This document shows positions 25,232-32,129 of a DNA stretch of 57,583 bases, one piece after another. Below the pieces are notes generated by a model. That model saw only the letters and a program-made list of their open reading frames with translations. It was not told the DNA's origin and made no database searches. The DNA is from an uncultured Treponema sp. GTDB taxonomy: Bacteria > Spirochaetota > Spirochaetia > Treponematales > Treponemataceae. Positions within the stretch are counted from its first letter, which is position 1. Every line of letters begins with the position of its first letter. The position numbers and the translations under genes were made by a program. The stretch is from assembly GCA_947165895.1 (NCBI GenBank), contig CAMVCB010000002.1, positions 352,155 through 409,737 on the forward strand, in the 5' to 3' direction.

Positions 25232-27238
25232 TCAGTTACTAAAATCTACTTCAAAGCTGTCCTGCCTGTCTGTATCACTTTTCTGGATGTAGAAGGTGTA
25301 TTTGCCATTGAAGCCTGCGTCATGGAAAACACTTTTGTTGTTTAAGATTTTATTCTTTGCAAGTGTAAACTGGCTTTTAGCTATAGAATCCATAATACTC
25401 TTTTTTTGTTCGTCAGAGTCTTTATTTCCTACAACTCCATAATAGCTTGCGCTGCCTATCCAAAGCTTTCTGTCTTGTTCTGCACATTTTTCCTTTAAGC
25501 TACCGTCCAGTGATGCAAACTCTACTGAGTTTAATTCATATGGTGGAGTAAAGCCCATTACGTAGGTTTCACATTTATTGCAAGGCTTTTTTATATGGAT
25601 ATCGAAAAACTTTGACGTGCCAGAGTGACATATCCATTCACTATATTCATAATGGTGCTTGCTGTATTGTCCGCATAGGATTTTTAACTGTGTAGTAGTA
25701 TATATTTTTAATTTTATATGATCCCGGTCAAGTGTGTCATCACCGCTTGGAATTGTATAAAGAACGTAGGTGTCAAATACTGCATCTCTTGTTTGAATTG
25801 GCCGAGGTCCTGAGTAAGACATATCATATTTGAAAATACCTTTATCTTTAGACCATACATCAGGGGTAGAAAATTTCCATTTCTGTCTCCTGTCCGAAAC
25901 GTTTGTGTAGGTAATATCTACATCAGGAATTGACATTGTACTTGATTCTGAAAATGATATACCAGTTGAAACTGTTCCGGAACCGGATAATGATGGACCG
26001 GATGCTGAAAAACCAGGAGTTAATCCTCCTGAAAAATTAAGGTTTGTTGTAATTCCGGAAGTAAGAGTTGTAACACCGGTTGTTGTCTGAGGGCTTGCCT
26101 GATCTGCTTTTCCTGCTTGAGCCTCCAGTTCCATATCAATTTCATAAAAGTCTAAATGAGGTGGTGAATATGGATATCTTCCGCTCCATTCACTATTCCA
26201 GTTAAGCTGACTGTTGTTGCAGGTTGCAGATGTTTTTATAAGGTAATAATCCTTTTGAGCTGCAATATCACAGGCTGTCCAGACGTATGTGACAAGCTCA
26301 ACTATTTCCTTTCGTTTTCCATTGTATCTTCCGTCATAGTAGCCGGTTTTTTCATGGTTAAATGCAACTGTATAATTTCTTCTTTCAACCTGAGCTGTCA
26401 TTTGGAGTTCAATGCTTGAATTAGATGCCTGCTTTACATTATCCTGCAAAAGCCTGTAAGCTTGTGTATCCAGACTTCTGGTTGTTGCATCCAAAGATTC
26501 TGAATTAGAAAACCAGGATGCAAATTTTTCTGCTGAATCTGAAATTAAATGCTCGTAACTTTCATGGGAACTTTGATCATAAGAAATATTTTCATCCCCT
26601 TGCCACCCTTGTTCCATAGATATTTTATTTGATTTATCGTTTGTTTTTTCTGAAACTTCAAATGGCAAATCAACATCATAGACTATGTAAACATCATCCT
26701 TACGTGTTGCAATTGCGTCATAAGGGTGCTCGTTTTTTGAAGTAAGTTGAAAACTATCCTTTGTATGTTCTATTTTATCAATAAAATCATAGGGACTGTA
26801 TTTGTGAAGTTCGCATTCAGCTTTAAGGTGGGCATTTTCTTCTTTGGCAAGAAATGTATCTACTCGTGTCTTGAATTTTACAAGATCATCGATTTTTGGA
26901 TAATCAAAAATAAGAGATTTACCCTGAAGACAGGTAAGGATTGCGAGTCGGATCTGGTCATCTGACAAGTTTGCTGATTCGCTTCCTGAAACTATAAAGG
27001 CATCCGGTGCAATCTGCCTTGAAGCTGAACAGTCTTTTGTGTATGAACTGTTTTTTATTAAAGACAAGGTCTTTTTTATGTAATCTGATGAAGAAGATGA
27101 TGCAAGGTATATTTCTTTTGATGTTTTTGAAACAGAATCATCAGGGTCACCACTTCCATTTGAACAGGAAACAAAAGTTAATCCAAGCGTTAGGAAAAAT
27201 ATTGCTGGAAAAACTTTAGTTAATTTGTTTTTTTTCAT
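25232..27238 (-). CDS. Large lipoprotein with Gly/Ser-rich alternating segment, possibly a pore-forming fold
   Basis: 668 residues. Lipoprotein signal MKKNKLTKVF...LTFVSC, Cys25. The start at 27238 is chosen over an upstream in-frame ATG because GGGAG lies 8 nt before it. No family recognised with certainty. Residues ~400-460 alternate small or polar and hydrophobic residues (NLNFSGGLTPGFSASGPSL, SGSGTVSTGISFSESSTM) and run into SIPDVDITYTN, resembling the membrane-inserting amphipathic hairpin of leukocidin/haemolysin-type toxins. The C-terminal part has paired Cys-x2-Cys (KKPCNKCETYV). It lies in the S41 cluster between two terminators. A 6-bp hairpin (27249-27269) stands just before the ribosome site. 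Toxin-like function is only a hypothesis. Confidence 0.6.
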   Translation of the reverse strand: MKKNKLTKVFPAIFFLTLGLTFVSCSNGSGDPDDSVSKTSKEIYLASSSSSDYIKKTLSLIKNSSYTKDCSASRQIAPDAFIVSGSESANLSDDQIRLAILTCLQGKSLIFDYPKIDDLVKFKTRVDTFLAKEENAHLKAECELHKYSPYDFIDKIEHTKDSFQLTSKNEHPYDAIATRKDDVYIVYDVDLPFEVSEKTNDKSNKISMEQGWQGDENISYDQSSHESYEHLISDSAEKFASWFSNSESLDATTRSLDTQAYRLLQDNVKQASNSSIELQMTAQVERRNYTVAFNHEKTGYYDGRYNGKRKEIVELVTYVWTACDIAAQKDYYLIKTSATCNNSQLNWNSEWSGRYPYSPPHLDFYEIDMELEAQAGKADQASPQTTTGVTTLTSGITTNLNFSGGLTPGFSASGPSLSGSGTVSTGISFSESSTMSIPDVDITYTNVSDRRQKWKFSTPDVWSKDKGIFKYDMSYSGPRPIQTRDAVFDTYVLYTIPSGDDTLDRDHIKLKIYTTTQLKILCGQYSKHHYEYSEWICHSGTSKFFDIHIKKPCNKCETYVMGFTPPYELNSVEFASLDGSLKEKCAEQDRKLWIGSASYYGVVGNKDSDEQKKSIMDSIAKSQFTLAKNKILNNKSVFHDAGFNGKYTFYIQKSDTDRQDSFEVDFSN

Positions 27239-27280
27239 ATAAGCTCCCTCGCTGATTTTGAAGCAGCGATACTTTTTTTT

Positions 27281-27318
27281 ATATAAAGTAAAGCCCACGA
27301 TTTTTTTTTCGTGGGCTT
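27281..27318 (-). terminator. Intrinsic terminator of the 27335 gene
   Basis: Minus strand: 10-bp perfect stem AAGCCCACGA/TCGTGGGCTT with an A8 loop, followed by TACTTTATAT, a moderately T-rich tail. Confidence 0.78.
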
Positions 27319-27334
27319 ATAAACAAGAACTTAA

Positions 27335-27955
27335 TTAGTTAGTTGCAAAATTTGCTTTTACAACCTTATTAAGAAGTTCTACTGTGCCAGACTGAGCTTC
27401 TGTATTTTCAAGTCTGTTATTGATTTCATCAATGTTTTCATCGTAAATCTTACGGAAGCTTGCATCATTGCTTTTTGTTTTTGCAGGTAATGAGAGTCCC
27501 TGTTCGTCAGCAATGCTTCTGCGAATATTGTTTCTCAAATTCATTACTATCATTGTGTAAAGAGGGCGACCAAGTTCATTAAGATATACTCCGTTTCCAC
27601 CATCGTCAAAACGAACCTGCTTATCACCTTCAAGAAGTACACATTTTACAGGAGCACCTTCGCTCTTTTCTGTATAAAGAGTTCTGGATAAGACAGTTCC
27701 ATTAAGATTTACACATGCAACCTGAACATTTGAGCCGTCATCGTAATATTCTTTGTAGAAGAAAGCAAATCCCTCATCAGACTTTGCGGCAAAATAATTG
27801 TCGCTGTCTTCAACTACTTCCATATCCATTGAATCTGCGACTTTAACAACGCTCTTTAAATTAATTAATTTGTCGTCAGAGACCTTTACAGTCTTTGCAA
27901 CGCCTGCAGAAACCATTGACAAAAGAACTAATGTCAAACCAATAATTTTTTTCAT
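27335..27955 (-). CDS. Small exported protein of unknown function
   Basis: 206 residues with a clean signal peptide (KKIIGLTLVLLSMVSAGVA, cleavage before KTVK). The mature protein is mixed alpha/beta with FAAKSDEGFAFFYKEYY and a helical C-terminus. No Cys after the signal and no motif I recognise. GAGGAG lies 7 nt before the ATG, and a 7-bp hairpin (TCTGATA/TATCAGA, 27968-27986) stands immediately before it. Its promoter carries array B and it is divergent from regulator 2, so I infer it is a direct target of that regulator class. Confidence 0.7.
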   Translation of the reverse strand: MKKIIGLTLVLLSMVSAGVAKTVKVSDDKLINLKSVVKVADSMDMEVVEDSDNYFAAKSDEGFAFFYKEYYDDGSNVQVACVNLNGTVLSRTLYTEKSEGAPVKCVLLEGDKQVRFDDGGNGVYLNELGRPLYTMIVMNLRNNIRRSIADEQGLSLPAKTKSNDASFRKIYDENIDEINNRLENTEAQSGTVELLNKVVKANFATN

Positions 27956-28022
27956 TTTTTTCTCCTCTCTGATATTTATTATCAGACCATTTTTTTCCCA
28001 TACAGGGTATTTATATGCAGTA

Positions 28023-28081
28023 ATTTTATACTGTGCAAAGTATCAAAACAGTACAAAAAACAGTATCAAATCAGTACAAAG
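28023..28081 (-). promoter_or_regulatory. 11-bp-phased operator array B plus -10 of the 27335 gene
   Basis: Minus-strand units: CTTTGTACTGA (28081-28071), TTTGATACTGT, one extra base, TTTTGTACTGT, TTTGATACTTT (28047-28037). Then exactly 8 bp and TAAAAT (28028-28023). Steps are 11, 12 and 11 bp. Two units carry GATAC in place of GTAC with the same frame. The array ends 27 bp before the -35 of the divergent regulator 2 promoter, so binding here could also affect that gene. Confidence 0.78.
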
Positions 28082-28107
28082 TATTAAAATATGAAATGTT
28101 TGTGAAA

Positions 28108-28137
28108 TTGACATCATTCAAAGATAAGTTTTATAAT
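28108..28137 (+). promoter_or_regulatory. Near-consensus promoter of membrane SARP-like regulator 2
   Basis: TTGACA (28108-28113), 18-bp spacer, TATAAT (28132-28137), 6 nt to the ATG at 28144. Same hexamers and spacer length as the promoter of regulator 1; predicted leaderless. Confidence 0.82.
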
Positions 28138-28143
28138 TTCATA

Positions 28144-29169
28144 ATGAATCTGAAAGTTTTGTATCGTCAATATTTAAGTATTTCACCTTTAGATTTTGCA
28201 GATTTTGCAGAGAAAAACCGAATCAGAAATTATTATATGAGCTGGGTTGCGCTTTTTCTTGCTTTTTTGACAATCATTCCTTTTATTTTCTTTTCCATCA
28301 GTAATTTTAATGAAAATATTATGCAGATTATCTTTTTTCTAATCTGCATAATTATTCTTATTTTTTCCATTATTATTTCTGCATTGGTTAAGAATGTTCC
28401 CCGCGAAAAGGCTTATATCTTTAAGAATATTCCTGTTTATTTTGTCTTTACATGGGGAATGGGTGCTTCTGTTTTTAATTTTTATCTTCAGAAAAATTCC
28501 TTTATTGGAGTACTTACTTTTTTTAATGCTGTTCTGATTCTTCTTTGTGTTTTTTATGTTTTGCTTCCGCCTTTTATTATTCTTGTTTTTGCAGGAATCT
28601 GCGGCATGATTCCAGGTATTTACAAAAATTTCGATCTTTTAGGGACTTTGTATTTTTCTTTTATCTCTTTTCTTCTGATTGTTCTTTCTGTATTTTTGCG
28701 CTACCGGGATAAAAATTTTATAATGGCACTTAAACGGCAGAAAAAGAATCTTGAAATAAAGACTTTCGGAAATTTTACTCCTTTATACAATAAAAAAGCT
28801 ATAAAGTTTTCCCGTTCAAAATCAAATGAACTTCTTGCCTATCTTGTCTACAAGGATGGAAGTTCTGTAAATACAAAAGAACTTATTACGGTTCTTTTTG
28901 GCGAACGTGCAGATTCTTCCCGCTATGGTGCAAATCTTCGGGTCTTGATAGCAGATTTAAAGCATACTTTTTCCCAACTGGAAATTCAGAATTTTTTCAT
29001 TGCTGAATATAATAACTTCCGCATTAATCCTGAGGTTGTAAAATGTGACTATTATGATTTTCTTGCGGGTGACCTTCAGGCTGTAAAAGCTTTTTCCGGT
29101 GAGTTTATGAACCAGTATAGCTGGGCAGAAGAAAAAGCAGCCTTTCTCGAAAGAAAGATTTTGAAATAA
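28144..29169 (+). CDS. Membrane-embedded SARP-like regulator 2
   Basis: 341 residues, paralogous to regulator 1 from the first residue (NLK...LSISPLDFADFAEKNRI against NLK...YISPLDLADSAETNRL). About six membrane helices (~30-187), then the winged helix: KTFGNFTPLYNKKAIKFSRSK, SNELLAYLVYKDGSSVNTKE, LFGERADSSRYGANLRVLIADLK, CDYYDFLAGD, FMNQYSWAE. The DNA-binding half is better conserved between the two than the membrane half, as expected if both read the same operator but sense different things. The start is set at 28144 by alignment and because it follows a perfect promoter by 6 nt; the frame is open 37 codons further upstream but that region contains the promoter and array B. Confidence 0.85.
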   Translation: MNLKVLYRQYLSISPLDFADFAEKNRIRNYYMSWVALFLAFLTIIPFIFFSISNFNENIMQIIFFLICIIILIFSIIISALVKNVPREKAYIFKNIPVYFVFTWGMGASVFNFYLQKNSFIGVLTFFNAVLILLCVFYVLLPPFIILVFAGICGMIPGIYKNFDLLGTLYFSFISFLLIVLSVFLRYRDKNFIMALKRQKKNLEIKTFGNFTPLYNKKAIKFSRSKSNELLAYLVYKDGSSVNTKELITVLFGERADSSRYGANLRVLIADLKHTFSQLEIQNFFIAEYNNFRINPEVVKCDYYDFLAGDLQAVKAFSGEFMNQYSWAEEKAAFLERKILK

Positions 29170-29218
29170 TTACTGCCAATTTTGATTTTTTCCAGTCTTA
29201 GCTTTTCTCCTTGTTTTA

Positions 29219-31276
29219 TCAGTTTGAGCCTTTATTTAAAAATTCCTTGCAGAAGTTTTCCCTGTCATAAACCAGGTCACCAAAATCAGCCTGCGAAATG
29301 GCCTGGTCTACTTCAATTCCGTCATCTATGTCCACAAAGCTTCCGTTAATGAGTTTTGATGACTGAAAAAATGATGAAGTGCAAAATACAGTTCCCGAAG
29401 GCATGAGAACTGGCATTACAGAACAGGTTCCGCCGCCGCTTTTTTGCCCGAAAAGCTTTACACTGTCACTGGATTTCATATAGGACGAAAACAGGTTTCC
29501 GCATGAAAAGCTTGTAAGGGAAGTTATACAGTATTTTCTTAAGTTTTTGATATTGTCACCAGCTTCAGGTTCTTCAGGTGAACCTTTACCGTTGAAATTT
29601 ACATCTGCAACAAAGCTGATTGAAGTTCTTGCTCCGCTTTTTGTGTTTACTATATTGCTTTCACATTGTCCTAAAAGCCATGATGCTAAAAAAACTCCGC
29701 AATCAACCTCTCCGCCAGAATTAAGGCTCATGTCTGTGATAACATGTTCGATTTTACGGCTGCTGGTACTTTCTTCAAGCTTTTTAATAATGTAGTTTGC
29801 AACTACTGTGATTACGATTGTTTCATTAGTGTTGGAGCTTTCCTTTCCGATTCTGATTCCATAGCCTTTTGATGAAGTTGCGTCATCGATTATTATTGCA
29901 TTAATAAATTCATCAACATTTGTAATTGTTGTGGATTCTGTAAAAGAGCCTGAGGAAGCTGATTCATAAAAGTACAGACCGTCATCCTTTCCCTTTGTTC
30001 CAATTCCATTTTTTTTTCCTTCCTCAGCAGTATATTTCCACTTGTCTCTGTATTGCCAGCCTTGCTGCAGGCTATTAAACTTGTCAAAGCATATAAATAA
30101 AGCGTGAAAGTCCTTGTCTGAGCCGGCAGCTTCTTGCCTTGGAATGTAAATATTTACAGGACAGGACTCTTCACTGCCTATGCAGTATTTTTTTCTTTGT
30201 TTTTTAAGTTCATTTCTATTATTGATAAATCTTTGCTCGCTTACGCCTCTGCCAGCACCTTCAGGACTGTCGTAGAGTATTTCGCCATATTCCTCAACAT
30301 TATGAGTTCCCATAAAGGGAGTAAGATGTATATAGCCTGTGTGAATGTCTCCTATATCCTGTACAAGAATTTTTCCCAGAGCGTTTTCTGCCTTTTTTAT
30401 ATCTGTAGAAGAAAGCTCATCTTTCAAGCCCATGCTGGTAAACCATGTGTCAAAATTTGTGATGTCCGTATTTTTCCATAAGTAATCCTTTCTTCCGTAG
30501 CGCAGATCCATGGAAAGACAAAGGTGGCCATAGGAATAATCTGCAAACTGTCTGGAGTAAGAATCCTTTTTGTTTGACATTGCCAGACTCCAGGATGATT
30601 TTAAATAATCTGTCTGCGAGTCAAAAAAAGCATCTTTTCCGTTATATATGAAGGCCGAAAATGATGCAAAAGAAATCAGAGAAAATATGGTAGCAGGAGG
30701 AATAAAGCCATAATTGTTTTCAAATTTAAGGGGAATATTGTAATCTTTAAGATTTAAGGTGAATGTCTCGTTATCTCCTGGTATGTTTACCAGAACTTTC
30801 CTGCTGATAATGTCAGGATTGAATATAACGTCTGGTGCGGTAGAAATATAGGGATTATTGTTTACAAAATAATCAAAATTTGAATATAAAGCAGAGCCTG
30901 TTGAAAAGTCCAGTACAAGATATGCATTTTCATGGATGGTGCTGGATATTATATAGAAATAACCTTCATGTATGACTTCAAACACTTCTGAACCAAAACA
31001 GAAGTCAATAAAATCCTTGACTTCTACAAAAGGAATGTCTCCGTCTGTAGTAAAATAAAGCTCAACATGACCTATATTTTCAGGAATTCCGTTATTGCTG
31101 ATATAAGTATCTGTTTTTTTCTGTATCAGGCTTTCCGTTTTTATTTCCTCTTTCAGGCGTGAAACTTCATTTTTATAGCTTTCGTCGTCGGTAAGGTTGC
31201 GGCAGGAGCTTAAAAACGACAAAAATGCTGACAGAAAGATTAGTGAAAGAACTTGCAGGACTGTTTTTATATTCAT
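29219..31276 (-). CDS. S41-family protease lipoprotein, copy 3
   Basis: 685 residues. Cys25 in LSFLSSC followed by RNLTDDESYKNEV, as in copies 1 and 2. GRKDYLW block, GDIHTGYIH (His), VITDMSLNSGGEVDCG, TSFSCGNLFSSYM (Ser) and GQKSGGGTCSV. It carries a few short insertions against copies 1 and 2. Convergent with regulator 2 across 49 bases that hold no clear terminator. Its promoter (array C) is almost identical to that of copy 1, pointing to duplication of gene plus regulatory region. AAAAGGAAAA ribosome site before the ATG. Confidence 0.85.
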   Translation of the reverse strand: MNIKTVLQVLSLIFLSAFLSFLSSCRNLTDDESYKNEVSRLKEEIKTESLIQKKTDTYISNNGIPENIGHVELYFTTDGDIPFVEVKDFIDFCFGSEVFEVIHEGYFYIISSTIHENAYLVLDFSTGSALYSNFDYFVNNNPYISTAPDVIFNPDIISRKVLVNIPGDNETFTLNLKDYNIPLKFENNYGFIPPATIFSLISFASFSAFIYNGKDAFFDSQTDYLKSSWSLAMSNKKDSYSRQFADYSYGHLCLSMDLRYGRKDYLWKNTDITNFDTWFTSMGLKDELSSTDIKKAENALGKILVQDIGDIHTGYIHLTPFMGTHNVEEYGEILYDSPEGAGRGVSEQRFINNRNELKKQRKKYCIGSEESCPVNIYIPRQEAAGSDKDFHALFICFDKFNSLQQGWQYRDKWKYTAEEGKKNGIGTKGKDDGLYFYESASSGSFTESTTITNVDEFINAIIIDDATSSKGYGIRIGKESSNTNETIVITVVANYIIKKLEESTSSRKIEHVITDMSLNSGGEVDCGVFLASWLLGQCESNIVNTKSGARTSISFVADVNFNGKGSPEEPEAGDNIKNLRKYCITSLTSFSCGNLFSSYMKSSDSVKLFGQKSGGGTCSVMPVLMPSGTVFCTSSFFQSSKLINGSFVDIDDGIEVDQAISQADFGDLVYDRENFCKEFLNKGSN

Positions 31277-31300
31277 ATGATTTTCCTTTTTTCTGATAAA

Positions 31301-31369
31301 ATTATAACCCTGGAATCATACAAAATCAGTACAAAAGTGCTTTAAAAACAGTACAGAATCAGAACAAAA
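31301..31369 (-). promoter_or_regulatory. 11-bp-phased operator array C plus -10 of S41-3
   Basis: Minus-strand units: TTTTGTTCTGA (31369-31359), TTCTGTACTGT, TTTTAAAGCAC (degenerate), TTTTGTACTGA, TTTTGTATGAT (31325-31315). Then exactly 8 bp and TATAAT (31306-31301). Same five-slot architecture as array A, including the identical degenerate middle unit. Confidence 0.85.
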
Positions 31370-31383
31370 TGCGATTTTTATGT

Positions 31384-31389
31384 TATAAT
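31384..31389 (+). promoter_or_regulatory. -10 box for cmk
   Basis: TATAAT on the plus strand, 14 bp beyond the outer end of array C. No -35 consensus; the expected -35 position falls on the outermost array unit, so array occupancy could interfere with or activate cmk transcription. The resulting leader (~90 nt) contains the dispersed repeat. Confidence 0.45.
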
Positions 31390-31391
31390 TT

Positions 31392-31475
31392 GGGGTCTTA
31401 GGGGTGAAACCCCTAGGAGAAAGGGTAGGACGCAACGAAGTGCGGCCGCAGGGGAAGGCTTTCCCCTCCTAAGGA
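31392..31475 (+). repeat. Dispersed two-hairpin intergenic repeat, copy 1
   Basis: Hairpin TTAGGGGT/ACCCCTAG, a linker containing GGTAGGACGCAACGAAGTGCGG, then hairpin AGGGGAA/TTTCCCCT. The linker core CAACGAAGTGCG and the order hairpin-linker-hairpin recur at 47469-47562. It sits in the cmk leader and ends at the AAGGAG ribosome site. Confidence 0.65.
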
Positions 31476-31483
31476 GATAAAAA

Positions 31484-32116
31484 ATGATTATTGCCATTGA
31501 CGGACCGGCTGGAACCGGAAAATCTACTATTGCAAACATTATTGCAGACAAATTAAAGATTACTTTTTTGAACTCGGGGGGATTTTACAGAACCCTGACT
31601 ATGGCACTTCTTGATGCCGGAATTGACATAAAGGATGAAAAGGCTGTCCTTGACTTCTGCAAGAAACAGAATATTGAATATACAAAGGAAAGTCATTTTA
31701 TTTTGAACGGGACTGACGTTACTGCCCATCTTCACGATGACCGGGTAACAGCGAATACTTCTCAGGTCAGCTCTATTGTAGAGGTTCGCCACCTTGTAAA
31801 TGACCTTATGAGAAAGATTACTGCCAGCCTCAGCATTGTCTGTGAAGGCCGGGACATGACTACTGTCGTTTTCCCAAATGCTGAATACAAAATTTATCTG
31901 GATGCATCGTCTGAGGTTCGTGCCCGCCGCCGCTTTGATCAGGGGGTCAGCGACATGACTCTTGAGGAAATTAAGGCTGCCATCGAAAAGCGTGATGAAA
32001 TGGATAAAAATAAGAAAGAAGGCTCTTTAAAAATTGCTCCTGATGCCCTGTATATCGATACATCTGACTTGACCATAGATAAGGTTTGTGAAATAATACT
32101 AAATAAAATTTCTTAA
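31484..32116 (+). CDS. cmk: Cytidylate kinase
   Basis: Phosphorylates CMP and dCMP in pyrimidine nucleotide synthesis. 210 residues, slightly short of the usual ~225. P-loop IDGPAGTGKST at the N-terminus, FLNSGGFYRTLT (Phe-rich variant of the usual LDTGAMYRA), CEGRDMTTVVFPNAEYKIYLDAS and the lid Arg pair RARRRFDQ are present. A good AAGGAG site lies 7 nt upstream. 13 nt before rpsA, a neighbour order frequent in bacteria. Confidence 0.93.
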   Translation: MIIAIDGPAGTGKSTIANIIADKLKITFLNSGGFYRTLTMALLDAGIDIKDEKAVLDFCKKQNIEYTKESHFILNGTDVTAHLHDDRVTANTSQVSSIVEVRHLVNDLMRKITASLSIVCEGRDMTTVVFPNAEYKIYLDASSEVRARRRFDQGVSDMTLEEIKAAIEKRDEMDKNKKEGSLKIAPDALYIDTSDLTIDKVCEIILNKIS

Positions 32117-32129
32117 AAAAGGGTTTACT

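Noticed and set aside
28033..28143. Longer N-terminus for regulator 2
   Set aside because: Would translate through operator array B and the promoter; regulator 1 aligns from the ATG at 28144.
23078..31369. Possible CRISPR or simple tandem repeat
   Set aside because: Units are only 11 bp, 4-5 per array, degenerate and without spacers; they abut -10 boxes, which fits operators instead.
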